NCBI GenBank assembly: GCA_947631515.1
Contig: CANRLP010000005.1
Span: 1-33,649, forward strand
Length of the DNA: 33,649 nt
Source of the DNA: an uncultured Bacilli bacterium
GTDB taxonomy: Bacteria; Bacillota_I; Bacilli_A; RF39; UBA660
Direction: 5' to 3'
Position 1 is the first letter of the stretch; the number at the start of each line of letters is the position of its first letter. The notes under the pieces were generated by a model. It was not told the origin of the DNA. It worked only from the letters and a program-made list of their open reading frames with translations, and made no database searches. Positions 9,577 through 16,483 of this stretch are shown one piece after another. A program made the translations under genes and the position numbers.

Positions 9577-9928
9577 TATCATAACCTTTTGTTTTATAAC
9601 CATCACATGATACATACGCTTTATAACTATATACTGTATTATCTAATTTAACCTCTACATAACCATCGCATTCTTTATCATTATATGATAGAGAATCTAA
9701 ATATTCATTTTCTTTTAATTCTTCGGCCGAAGTTTTTAATGTATCTCCCTGATCAGGATAAAGAAATTTTGCATCTACATATTTTTTTTCTGCCTCAACT
9801 AATTTATTTTCTAAATCTTTATAAACATTAACTTTATCTTTATAAATAAAACCAAAAACTGTTAATAATGCCACAATGCAAATAAGAATTAATGCCCATA
9901 TAATAGAATATTTATGCATTTTATCCAT
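9569..9928 (-). CDS. small single-pass membrane protein with C-terminal GY/C motif domain
   Basis: Unknown function. I start at the ATG at 9928 (MDKMHKY), one base after the stop of the preceding gene and with GGTGA at good spacing; the track used a GTG three codons earlier. Seen: one membrane helix near residues 8-29, a helical linker rich in Glu/Lys (YKDLENKLVEAEKKY), then an outside domain ending KECDGYVEV, YKAYVSCDGYKTKGY. The two cysteines could form a disulfide. The same ending (C-GYV...Y..C..YKT.GY) closes the neighbouring 142-aa protein, so the two are diverged paralogues at their C-termini. It is last in a three-gene operon lying where rpoB-rpoC are normally found. Confidence 0.7.
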   Translation of the reverse strand: MDKMHKYSIIWALILICIVALLTVFGFIYKDKVNVYKDLENKLVEAEKKYVDAKFLYPDQGDTLKTSAEELKENEYLDSLSYNDKECDGYVEVKLDNTVYSYKAYVSCDGYKTKGYDKK

Positions 9929-9929
9929 A

Positions 9930-10358
9930 TTATTCACCTAATCTCCAAGCTTGATACCCTACAGTTTTATAATGTTCGCATTTAATATAAGAATCAAATT
10001 TTGTATCTAAATTATCTTTATATACTAATACATAACCCTTACACTCATTATCTTCCTCTGTAGGAATTAATTTTTTATTATTCAATATCTTATATTTTAA
10101 TAAGTTGTTTGTAGTAATTGTTATAGTACCATTACTTATTTTAGCATCATAATATTTTTCAAAATAAGTCATCGCTGCATTTTTTATATTATTTTCTACA
10201 TCATTATAAGTAACTTTGCCATTAATACTTTGGATAGTATCTCCTAAATCTTTTGATAGTTGTATTATAAAAAAAACAGCAATTAGTAAAAAAGATAATA
10301 AGACTGCTACCAAAATAAGCATTTCTTTTAAACCCCAACCATGATTATTTAATTTCAT
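9930..10358 (-). CDS. prepilin-like small membrane protein
   Basis: Unknown function. The start is placed at the ATG at 10358 (MKLNNHG), with GGTGAT just before it, rather than the track's upstream start. The N-terminus MKLNNHG/WGLKEMLILVAVLL looks like a type IV prepilin signal: a short basic leader ending in Gly, Glu at +5, then a long hydrophobic helix. The +1 residue is Trp rather than the usual Phe, so this is suggestive only. The outside domain ends NECKGYVLV, YIKCEHYKTVGY, sharing the paired-Cys motif of the next gene. If the prepilin reading is right, a prepilin peptidase should exist elsewhere in the genome; none is in the window. Otherwise it is an ordinary anchored protein. Confidence 0.65.
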   Translation of the reverse strand: MKLNNHGWGLKEMLILVAVLLSFLLIAVFFIIQLSKDLGDTIQSINGKVTYNDVENNIKNAAMTYFEKYYDAKISNGTITITTNNLLKYKILNNKKLIPTEEDNECKGYVLVYKDNLDTKFDSYIKCEHYKTVGYQAWRLGE

Positions 10359-10408
10359 ATAATCACCAACCAAGTGTCTATTATAAGCTATGAAAGACAA
10401 ATAATCAA

Positions 10409-10678
10409 TTAATTAGTTGAACAAGTACGTTCTTTTACAAAAAATGGACCAAATTCACTTGCTGTTAAACATGTACGATTATAACGAATCATTTTATAGC
10501 CAAATCCAGTACAAATATAAGTAGTACCATCACTATATTCATGTTCTGTTTCATTAATGCAAAACATTGGATTTTTATTTTGGCGTACTCTAAAGTAGTC
10601 AGTAAATACCATAACTATCCAAAAAAATATTAGGGCTAAAATTGCTATTTTTAATATAGTTATTAATGTTTTTTTCAT
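10409..10678 (-). CDS. small single-pass membrane protein, conserved-looking
   Basis: Unknown function, 89 residues from the ATG at 10678 (MKKTLITIL), chosen because AGGTGAG lies at proper spacing; the track start is 15 codons earlier, inside the promoter. One membrane helix (about 4-25) is followed by a compact outside domain with three or four cysteines (PMFCINE, TYICTGFGYKMIRYNRTC, ERTC) that suggests a disulfide-stabilised fold. It is first of three small membrane genes between rplL and rpsL. Its promoter is so close that the mRNA leader would be only about 10-12 nt. Confidence 0.65.
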   Translation of the reverse strand: MKKTLITILKIAILALIFFWIVMVFTDYFRVRQNKNPMFCINETEHEYSDGTTYICTGFGYKMIRYNRTCLTASEFGPFFVKERTCSTN

Positions 10679-10694
10679 ATTCTCACCTATTATC

Positions 10695-10723
10695 ATTATA
10701 AAAGAGAGATTAATTCGAATCAA
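10695..10723 (-). promoter_or_regulatory. promoter of small-membrane-protein operon
   Basis: TTGATT, 17-nt spacer, perfect TATAAT; the RBS (GGTGAG) begins about 8 nt after the -10 box. Confidence 0.75.
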
Positions 10724-10752
10724 GAAAAAAAGAATGAAAATTCATCCTTTTA
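10724..10752 (-). terminator. second (back-up) terminator after rplL
   Basis: AAAAGGATG / CATTCTTTT stem with one G-T pair, followed by a T-run. It lies directly downstream of the first rplL terminator. Confidence 0.65.
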
Positions 10753-10755
10753 CAT

Positions 10756-10783
10756 AAAAAAAACTCATCAAAGTGAGTTTTTT
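10756..10783 (-). terminator. rplL terminator
   Basis: AAAAACTCA (about) / TGAGTTTTT stem, 6-nt loop, then T-run, two bases after the rplL stop. It separates rplJL from the membrane genes. Confidence 0.85.
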
Positions 10784-10784
10784 A

Positions 10785-11153
10785 TTAAGCTAATTCTACT
10801 TCAGCTCCAGCTTCTTCAAGTTGTGCTTTAATTGTATTTGCTTCATCAGCTGCAACGTTTTCTTTAACATTACCACCATTATCAGCTAAAGCTTTAGCTT
10901 CAACTAATCCTAAACCAGTAATTTCTTTTAATAGTTTAATAACTTGGATTTTATTTCCACCAGCATTTTTAAGTACAACAGTTTTAGTACTAGAACCGGC
11001 GTCTTCAACAGCTCCAGCAGGTGCAGCAGCTACTGCTACAGCACTAGGATCTACTCCAAATTCTTCTTTCATTGCATCAACTAATTCTTTTACTTCAAGA
11101 ATAGTCATTTCTTTTAAAGCACTAATAAATTCATCTTTTGTTAATTTAGCCAT
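10785..11153 (-). CDS. rplL: 50S ribosomal protein L7/L12
   Basis: Stalk protein that recruits translational GTPases such as the EF-Tu and EF-G encoded nearby. The 122-residue protein has the N-terminal dimerisation helices, the flexible Ala/Val-rich hinge (about 38-50) and the C-terminal domain with KIQVIKLLKEITGLGLVEAK. It lies 17 nt after rplJ with an AGGAGG RBS. In most Bacilli rpoB follows; here two terminators and three unrelated genes follow instead. Confidence 0.98.
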   Translation of the reverse strand: MAKLTKDEFISALKEMTILEVKELVDAMKEEFGVDPSAVAVAAAPAGAVEDAGSSTKTVVLKNAGGNKIQVIKLLKEITGLGLVEAKALADNGGNVKENVAADEANTIKAQLEEAGAEVELA

Positions 11154-11170
11154 TTTTTATTTCCTCCTAA

Positions 11171-11668
11171 TTAATTATTTTTTTCTAATTGTTCAGCATA
11201 AAGATTTAAACCTATTGCTAAATCTTTTACATATTGAATCATACCACCAGCAAGCATTGTAAGTAATCCTTCTCTTGATGGAATGCTAGCATAATCACGA
11301 ATTGTATTAATATCAGCTACATCGCCAGAAATAATACCAACACGGATATCTAATTTTTCATTTTCTTTTGCAAAGTCGGCAATTACTTTGATTGGTTCTA
11401 ATAAATTCTTACCAAAAAGAATTGCATTTGGTCCTTCTAAGAACCCATCTAAACTAAGATTTAAATCATCTAATGCTCTTTTTAGTAAAGTATTTTTATA
11501 TACTTTAACTTCGGCATCAGTTTCTCTTAATTTATTTCTCAAATCACTTAAATCAGCAACTGTTAAACCTTGATATTGGAATAAAATAACAGATTCACTA
11601 TTTTTAATTTTATCCGTAATCTCAGCAACAATTTCCTTTTTTTCATTAAGAACTTTTTGACTTGCCAT
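11171..11668 (-). CDS. rplJ: 50S ribosomal protein L10
   Basis: Base of the ribosomal stalk; it holds L7/L12 dimers and, as the L10-L12 complex, represses its own mRNA by binding the leader. The 165-residue length is normal. Seen: ILFQYQGLTVADLSDLRNKL, the VYKNTLLKRAL segment and a C-terminal helix (YVKDLAIGLNLYAEQLEKN) for L12 binding. The RBS is AAGGAGG. The upstream leader carries the L10-binding signature, so autoregulation is probable. Confidence 0.98.
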   Translation of the reverse strand: MASQKVLNEKKEIVAEITDKIKNSESVILFQYQGLTVADLSDLRNKLRETDAEVKVYKNTLLKRALDDLNLSLDGFLEGPNAILFGKNLLEPIKVIADFAKENEKLDIRVGIISGDVADINTIRDYASIPSREGLLTMLAGGMIQYVKDLAIGLNLYAEQLEKNN

Positions 11669-11690
11669 AACATCCTCCTTTTCTCACCAA

Positions 11691-11797
11691 TAGAAAAGCC
11701 CTTTTTTGGGAAAAAGAGCCTAAAATAAAGATTCGTTTTCCCTCGGTAGGATAATTAAGATTTCTCCCCTACTGTCTTTGGTTTTAACGCTTTTCTA
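11691..11797 (-). promoter_or_regulatory. L10 leader (ribosomal protein autoregulation)
   Basis: The untranslated leader of rplJ contains the conserved pair of segments (CCAAAGACAGTAGGGG and ATCCTACCGAGG) of the L10 leader. Its ends form a perfect 9-bp closing stem, TAGAAAAGC (11797-11789) with GCTTTTCTA (11699-11691). The predicted transcript start falls at about the first base of this stem. A U/A-rich hairpin (CTTTTTCCC / AAAAAAGGG region) sits before the RBS. Confidence 0.88.
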
Positions 11798-11803
11798 ATA
11801 CGT

Positions 11804-11832
11804 ATTATATTAAATTAATTATTAAATGTCAA
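11804..11832 (-). promoter_or_regulatory. consensus rplJL promoter overlapping the end of rplA
   Basis: Perfect TTGACA, 17-nt spacer, perfect TATAAT. The -35 box is made from the last codons and stop of rplA. It places transcription start at about 11797, the first base of the L10 leader stem. Confidence 0.85.
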
Positions 11833-12520
11833 AAGAATTTTTATCTAATTTAATTCCAGGGCCCATAGTAGATGCTACAGTAATTGAATTTATAAATTTT
11901 CCTTTAACACTTGCAGGTTTTAATTTAGATATAGTATTAACAACATATTCTAAATTTTCTTGTAATTTTTTTTCGTCAAAAGAAACTTTTCCAATTACGC
12001 TATGAATATTTCCATATGTATCTGTTTTAAAGCTTACCATACCTTTTTTGACATCTTCGATAGCAGCTACAACATTAGTTGTAACAGTATTTGTTTTAGG
12101 GTTGGGCATTAAACCTTTAGGACCTAAAATTTTACCGATTTTACCAAGTTCTGGCATCATATCAGGAGTAGCGATAATAACATCATAATCAAACCAATTT
12201 TCTTTTTGGATTTTTTCAATCATATCTTTATCTCCAACATAGTCAGCGTTGGCATTTTTAGCTGCTTCGGCTTGAGCACCTTTTGCTATAACTAAAATTT
12301 TCTTAGTTTTACCTGTTCCATTTGGAAGTACAAATGAACCACGTAATTGTTGATCAGCCTTTTTAGGATCAACATTTAGTTTTAAAGCAACATCAATAGT
12401 ACTATCAAATTTGGTAATAGATGTTTCTTTTACTAACTTGATTGCTTCAGCAATTGGATATTCTTTATTTTTTTCTAATTTACTAGAAGCTTCCACATAT
12501 TTTTTACCTTGCTTTTTCAT
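11822..12520 (-). CDS. rplA: 50S ribosomal protein L1
   Basis: L1-stalk protein that guides E-site tRNA out of the ribosome, and in many bacteria a repressor of its own L11-L1 mRNA. The 232-residue length is normal. Seen: KFDSTIDVALKLNVDPKK, RGSFVLPNGTGK, and the signature IGKILGPKGLMPNPK. It follows rplK by 47 nt with an AGGAGG RBS. Its last codons double as the -35 box of the rplJ promoter. Confidence 0.98.
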   Translation of the reverse strand: MKKQGKKYVEASSKLEKNKEYPIAEAIKLVKETSITKFDSTIDVALKLNVDPKKADQQLRGSFVLPNGTGKTKKILVIAKGAQAEAAKNANADYVGDKDMIEKIQKENWFDYDVIIATPDMMPELGKIGKILGPKGLMPNPKTNTVTTNVVAAIEDVKKGMVSFKTDTYGNIHSVIGKVSFDEKKLQENLEYVVNTISKLKPASVKGKFINSITVASTMGPGIKLDKNSFDI

Positions 12521-12567
12521 TATTTTCCTCCTAACTGTGGTTTATTAGCGGATTTTTATTTTTTTAA

Positions 12568-13167
12568 TTATTCTTCTTCAGTTGTTTCTTCATCTTTAGA
12601 TTCAGCTACTGGAACTTCAACATTTCCACTAGCTAATTCTTTTGCTTCTTCTTCTAATTCTGCCAATTCTTCATCTCGTTTAGCCATTTCAGCTTCATGA
12701 GCAGCAGCTTCTTTTGCTTGTTCAGCAAGTTCAGCATCATTAACACCTTTGATAGCAATACCCATGTTTCTTGCTGTACCTTCAATGATATTCATTGCAG
12801 CCTCAACATCATAAGCATTCAAATCTGGTAACTTTTCTTCTGCAATTTTTCTAAGATCTTCTTTAGAAATAGTAGCAACAATTTCGTTTGCTCCTTTTTT
12901 GCTTCCTTTTTGAATCTTAGCAGCTTTTTTAAGTAAGAATCCAGCAGGTGCAGTTTTTATAACAAAATCAAAGCTTCTATCTTCATAAACAGAAATTTCA
13001 ACCGGTAGAACATCACCCATTTTGTCTCTAGTAGCTTCATTAAATCTACTACAAAAATCTTGAATATTAATTCCTACTGGTCCTAAACAAGTTCCAACTG
13101 GTGGAGCCGGTGTAGCTTTACCTGCTTCGATTTGTAATTTTACTTTCTTTACGACTTCTTTAGCCAC
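12568..13167 (-). CDS. rplK: 50S ribosomal protein L11 with long acidic C-terminal extension
   Basis: Binds the GTPase-associated region of 23S rRNA at the stalk base. The start is the GTG at 13167 (MAKEVVKK), with GGAGGTG at good spacing; the longer track ORF runs back through the leader. The first ~141 residues are a complete L11: N-terminal [16 protein letters not shown] and C-terminal [16 protein letters not shown]. About 58 further residues follow, rich in Ala and Glu ([20 protein letters not shown] and on to TTEEE), probably a charged helix plus disordered tail. L11 usually ends near 141-145 residues, so this is a clear extension of unknown role. It is first in rplKA, behind an L1-type leader. 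Confidence 0.97.
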   Translation of the reverse strand: MAKEVVKKVKLQIEAGKATPAPPVGTCLGPVGINIQDFCSRFNEATRDKMGDVLPVEISVYEDRSFDFVIKTAPAGFLLKKAAKIQKGSKKGANEIVATISKEDLRKIAEEKLPDLNAYDVEAAMNIIEGTARNMGIAIKGVNDAELAEQAKEAAAHEAEMAKRDEELAELEEEAKELASGNVEVPVAESKDEETTEEE

Positions 13168-13200
13168 GAAAAACACCTCCATTTTTTTAATTTTCTCGTG

Positions 13201-13239
13201 TAAGTGGTCTAGGGCAAATCCGCATTTCCCTCCCACTTA
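13201..13239 (-). promoter_or_regulatory. L1-type binding hairpin in rplKA leader
   Basis: On the minus strand TAAGTGG...CCACTTA closes a hairpin with an inner AGGG/CCCT and AAAT/ATTT stem and an asymmetric loop (G on one side, AGA on the other). The GTGGGAGG...CC..AGACCAC pattern resembles the 23S L1-binding site mimicked in L11-L1 operon leaders, so L1 feedback is the likely role. Confidence 0.72.
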
Positions 13240-13282
13240 TAACATTGCTCTTCACATAAAATATATGTAATTTGCAACTAAG

Positions 13283-13311
13283 ATAATAGCATAAAATAAG
13301 CATTTTTACAA
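13283..13311 (-). promoter_or_regulatory. rplKA promoter
   Basis: TTGTAA, 17-nt spacer, TATTAT upstream of the L1-type leader hairpin. Confidence 0.6.
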
Positions 13312-13320
13312 CAATTTTTA

Positions 13321-14259
13321 TTACAATTTTTTTATAAGTTTTAATATCTGACCTTCTGAACATATATAATTTTCACATAACCATTTTGCTTCGGCTTGAT
13401 CTATAGGTTCTAATTTATAAAAATCATTACCATCTTTATGATATAAAAAGCAATTATTTAGATTTTGATAAATATTAATATATATTCCCATAAATTCTTG
13501 TCTATTTCCATCATATAATTGAGTATAACCAATATATTCAAAATGACTATCTAAAAAGTATTCTAACATCTTTACTATAAAATTTTCTCCATCAGAAAAT
13601 CGAACATTCTCTCTTTCCACATTGATAATTAACATTACAGCTTTAAATACATTATTTATCAAATCTTTAGTATCTTGATAACAACTACTATAAATTTCTC
13701 GTTTTATCATAAATAAAATTTCATCTGTATAAATTCCTTTGCAATAATTAATTTTTTTATCAAATTTAGTTTCAGCCTGAAAGTAGTTTTTTAATTTTTT
13801 CAAATTTAATAAACTAGATATTTTATCAATTAAAATCCACAAAAAATCATCATAGTAAAAACCAGTGGTATGAAACCCAAATTTAATATTAGAAATATCT
13901 TCTAATCCAGTTGTCATATCTGCTACAAATGCCTTTTTACCTATCCAAAATTTAACATAGGCATGATAATAACTTTTACTAGTTTCTTTGTAAAGAGCTT
14001 TTATGCCAAAATAATTTAATAAATTAGCATATACATGAGCCCATGAAGAACATACTACATTAAAATCATTAACATTGCGAATATCAATTTTTTTATCAAA
14101 TAAAGCCATTTGCTCAGGGCTTTTACTTTTATAAGTATAATAAGTTGGATCGTAAGTAAAAAGTTCCCCTAAACGAATATAAATAAATCTAGCAATTGCC
14201 AAATCGTTTTTTAATCCCAATTTATGTATTTCTTCTTTTAATTTAACTAGTAAATCCAT
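13321..14259 (-). CDS. transglutaminase-like cytosolic protein of unknown role
   Basis: The N-terminal half fits the transglutaminase-like cysteine-peptidase fold. Cys70 lies in VVCSSWAHVYANLL, His99 in YYHAYVKF and Asp114 in FVADMTTG, with the spacing and order of a C-H-D triad, preceded by an early helix (ARFIYIRLGELFTYD). No signal peptide or membrane helix is seen, so it should be cytosolic. The C-terminal ~150 residues (IYTDEILFMIKREIY and later) are unrecognised. In Bacillus-type clusters nusG is followed directly by rplK; here this gene intervenes with its own promoter and RBS (GAGG) and behind the nusG terminator, so it is an independent insertion. Substrate unknown. Confidence 0.72.
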   Translation of the reverse strand: MDLLVKLKEEIHKLGLKNDLAIARFIYIRLGELFTYDPTYYTYKSKSPEQMALFDKKIDIRNVNDFNVVCSSWAHVYANLLNYFGIKALYKETSKSYYHAYVKFWIGKKAFVADMTTGLEDISNIKFGFHTTGFYYDDFLWILIDKISSLLNLKKLKNYFQAETKFDKKINYCKGIYTDEILFMIKREIYSSCYQDTKDLINNVFKAVMLIINVERENVRFSDGENFIVKMLEYFLDSHFEYIGYTQLYDGNRQEFMGIYINIYQNLNNCFLYHKDGNDFYKLEPIDQAEAKWLCENYICSEGQILKLIKKL

Positions 14260-14287
14260 ATCTAAAGCCTCTTTTTTATAGAAAGCT

Positions 14288-14315
14288 ATTATATATGTAT
14301 TTTTAAATATGTCAA
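14288..14315 (-). promoter_or_regulatory. promoter of transglutaminase-like gene
   Basis: Perfect TTGACA, 16-nt spacer, perfect TATAAT between the nusG terminator and the ATG. Confidence 0.75.
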
Positions 14316-14316
14316 T

Positions 14317-14341
14317 TAAAAAAAGAATTCTTGTGAATTCT
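14317..14341 (-). terminator. secE-nusG terminator
   Basis: AGAATTC-ACAA-GAATTCT stem followed by a T-run. The nusG stop codon overlaps the first arm. Confidence 0.85.
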
Positions 14342-14870
14342 ATTTACTAACTTGAAACAATTCAACTTCAACAGGAGTTTCTTGTCCAAATAAATCAATT
14401 AATACCATTAAACGATTATTTTCAGTATCAATAGTATCAATTGTTCCAGCCATTCCTTTAAATGGTCCGTCGATAACATTGACTTTATCTCCAACTTTTA
14501 ATTCCGATTCAATATCTACTCTAGAAATACCCATATTAACTAAAATTCGATCAATTTCTTGAGGAGGTACGGGGGTTGGTTTAGCACCTTTACCAGATGA
14601 CCCTATAAAACCTGTTACTCCTGGGGTATTACGTACTGCATACCAAGCTTCATCACTCATGATCATTTCCACAAATACATATCCAGGAAACATTTTTTTC
14701 TTTTTTTCTTTTTTGACGCCATCTTTTATTTCTACTTCTACAGTTTCAGGAATAATAACTCGAAAAATATTATTTTCCATTCCCATAGATTCAGTCCGGG
14801 CTTCTAATTTTTCCTTTACATTTGCTTCATGACCAACATAAGTAGTTATAACATACCATAACTTATCCAT
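14340..14870 (-). CDS. nusG: transcription termination/antitermination factor NusG
   Basis: RNA polymerase-binding elongation factor that affects pausing and couples to ribosomes. The 176 residues hold the NGN domain (WYVITTYVGHEANVKEKLE, FPGYVFVEM, VRNTPGVTGFIG) and a C-terminal KOW domain (VGDKVNVIDGPFKGMAGTI). Its start overlaps the secE stop (TAATG), so translation is coupled to secE; an AAAGGAG RBS lies inside the end of secE. The gene order secE-nusG is conserved. A terminator follows immediately, detaching it from rplK. Confidence 0.98.
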   Translation of the reverse strand: MDKLWYVITTYVGHEANVKEKLEARTESMGMENNIFRVIIPETVEVEIKDGVKKEKKKKMFPGYVFVEMIMSDEAWYAVRNTPGVTGFIGSSGKGAKPTPVPPQEIDRILVNMGISRVDIESELKVGDKVNVIDGPFKGMAGTIDTIDTENNRLMVLIDLFGQETPVEVELFQVSK

Positions 14871-15100
14871 TAATTAAACACTCCTTTTACAATAGATAAT
14901 AGAAAATCTAATGCTTGGAAAAATAACATTAAAATAATACAAAAAACTAAAGTTGCAATAGAATATTTTATAATATCTTTTTTACTTGGCCATGTTACTT
15001 TTTTAAGTTCTTTTTTTACGCCTTTTAATAAACTTTCTTTTTGTTTTTTTTCTTTCTTTTTCATTGCTTTTTTAGAAACTGTTTTTTCTTGTTTTTTCAT
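14870..15100 (-). CDS. secE: protein translocase subunit SecE
   Basis: Small clamp subunit of the SecYEG channel. The start is the ATG at 15100 (MKKQEK), 11 codons inside the track ORF, because GAGGAG lies just before it. The 76-residue protein has a Lys-rich cytosolic N-terminus, the conserved amphipathic segment KGVKKELKKVTWPSKKDI and a single membrane helix (ATLVFCIILMLFFQALDFLL). This is the usual short Gram-positive form. In Bacillus rpmG (L33) precedes secE; no rpmG is present here. Confidence 0.95.
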   Translation of the reverse strand: MKKQEKTVSKKAMKKKEKKQKESLLKGVKKELKKVTWPSKKDIIKYSIATLVFCIILMLFFQALDFLLSIVKGVFN

Positions 15101-15120
15101 TAAAAACTCCTCTTTTTTCC

Positions 15121-15143
15121 AAAATAAAAACACTTTCGTGTTT
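15121..15143 (-). terminator. hairpin between sigH and secE (terminator or attenuator)
   Basis: AAACAC-GAAA-GTGTTT stem with a GNRA loop and a following TTATTTT. No strong separate secE promoter is visible, so the hairpin may terminate only part of the transcripts. Confidence 0.55.
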
Positions 15144-15178
15144 CGTTAAATTTAATTTAGCATAAGAAACAATAAAAA

Positions 15179-15802
15179 TCAAGCATTTTCCCGTGTTTTT
15201 AATATAACTTTTATTTTATTTTTTATTCTTTGCATAGCATTATCAATTTGTTTAGGATTCTTATTTAAAATTTTAGCTATATCCATATATGATAAACCAC
15301 TAATTAAAAGTTTATATACTTCATATTCACTACTCGATAAAGACTTTTCGATTGTTTCTAATAATTCATCAAATTCTTCTTCTTTTGTAATATTTACTAA
15401 AGGATCATTTTTACTATCATCACTTATAACATCTCTAAGAGGTATTTCATATTGTTCATAAACGTGATCTAACGATAAACTTTCTAATAATATTTTATTT
15501 TTTATTCTTCCTGCTTTTTTAATTGTATTTTGCAAACGTCTATCAACACACAACGATATGAAGGTAGCCAAACTGGCGTTTTTATTTTCATCAAAAGAAC
15601 GAATTGCATCACTATATCCTACTAAAGCTTCTTGATATAAATCTTTATATTCAAATCCATATTTCATAGCCGAAAAAGCATATTTTTTTATAACAATATC
15701 AATAATATAACGATATTTCATAAATAATACATCTTTAGCATCTTCATTTTCTTCACAAATTAACGAAAATAATTCACTATCACTACAATCATCATATTTC
15801 AT
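15179..15802 (-). CDS. sigH: sigma-70 family sigma factor, SigH-like
   Basis: RNA polymerase sigma subunit. Residues 24-90 hold region 2 (FMKYRYIIDIVIKKYA, YKDLYQEALVGYSDAIRSFDENKNASLATFI), and about 150-200 hold region 4 with an HTH (LSSSEYEVYKLLISGLSYMDIAKILNKNPKQIDNAMQRIKNK). Its place between rlmB and secE is exactly that of B. subtilis sigH, which directs post-exponential, competence and early sporulation genes; the role here is inferred from position and family only. The RBS is GGGGA. The stop is TGA. The 9-nt gap to rlmB implies co-transcription. Confidence 0.88.
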   Translation of the reverse strand: MKYDDCSDSELFSLICEENEDAKDVLFMKYRYIIDIVIKKYAFSAMKYGFEYKDLYQEALVGYSDAIRSFDENKNASLATFISLCVDRRLQNTIKKAGRIKNKILLESLSLDHVYEQYEIPLRDVISDDSKNDPLVNITKEEEFDELLETIEKSLSSSEYEVYKLLISGLSYMDIAKILNKNPKQIDNAMQRIKNKIKVILKTRENA

Positions 15803-15811
15803 AAAAATCCC

Positions 15812-16483
15812 CTAATTCATATTAAATATCAATATTCCTGCGGCTACACTAGCATTTAAACTATTAATTTTACCTTCCATTGGAATACTTACCTTTTCAT
15901 CAGTTAAATTCTCAACAATTCTACTGATACCTTTGCCTTCATTGCCAATAACTAATATTTTTTTATCAGCATAATTAACTTTTCGATAGTCTTTGCCATT
16001 CATAAAGGCCGAATAAACAAAATAATTTTGATTTTGTAAATGTTTTAAAGCATCTGCTAAATTAGTTACTTGAACAATTTTAACTCGATCTAAAGCCCCA
16101 CAACTTGTTTTCATTACAACATCATTTACATGGACACTTCGATCTTTAGGAATAATTATTATTTTAACTCCTGCAGCTTCACAAGTACGAATAATTGCTC
16201 CAAAATTGTGAACATCTTCTAAATGATCTAAAGCAACTATAAAATTTTCGTTTTGAATATCTTCTATTGAGTAATAAGAATATTCTTCTACATCTATAAC
16301 AATACCTTGATGGTTTCCTTTGACCATTTTATCTAATTGAGGTTTAGAAACTAAAAAATAGTGAAGAGAATTTTGTTTTAAATATTCAAAGATTTTTTGA
16401 TCATGTAAATTTTCATAAATATAAATTTTTCGAATGTTTTTTTTATCAATATCTTTTAAAACATTTCTGCCATATACTAAAAT
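15812..16483 (-). CDS. rlmB: 23S rRNA 2'-O-ribose G methyltransferase RlmB, apparent ATT start
   Basis: SAM-dependent SpoU/TrmH-family enzyme. The track begins at an internal ATG (16327), but the frame is open and homologous further up: LVYGRNVLKDI and KIYIYENLHDQKIF make the N-terminal L30e-like RNA-binding domain of RlmB, followed by the knot domain with DHLEDVHNFGAIIRTCEAAG, VIGNEGKGI and IPMEGKINSLNASVAAGI. An in-frame TAG lies just upstream (16499-16501), with no ATG, GTG or TTG after it. A very strong RBS (AAGGAGGAG) lies 6 nt before the ATT at 16483, giving a 223-residue protein starting (M)LVYGRNV, close to the family's ~240. An ATT start (as for infC) is the simplest reading; a sequence error is the alternative. 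Confidence 0.85.
   Translation of the reverse strand: MLVYGRNVLKDIDKKNIRKIYIYENLHDQKIFEYLKQNSLHYFLVSKPQLDKMVKGNHQGIVIDVEEYSYYSIEDIQNENFIVALDHLEDVHNFGAIIRTCEAAGVKIIIIPKDRSVHVNDVVMKTSCGALDRVKIVQVTNLADALKHLQNQNYFVYSAFMNGKDYRKVNYADKKILVIGNEGKGISRIVENLTDEKVSIPMEGKINSLNASVAAGILIFNMN

Noticed and set aside
12509-12700. Plus-strand ORF of 63 aa (Ser-rich) opposite rplK.
   Set aside because: Shadow of the Glu/Ala-rich L11 tail; no RBS. The same holds for 11388-11573, 17218-17553, 20526-20729, 25266-25490, 25804-25992 and 28804-28992.
4104-15181. Possible Mycoplasma-type code (TGA = Trp), given the AT-rich, Mollicutes-like feel.
   Set aside because: TGG encodes all Trp seen, no conserved protein is broken at TGA, TGA ends at least three genes (4104, 15179, 32574), and the tRNA-Trp has a CCA anticodon.
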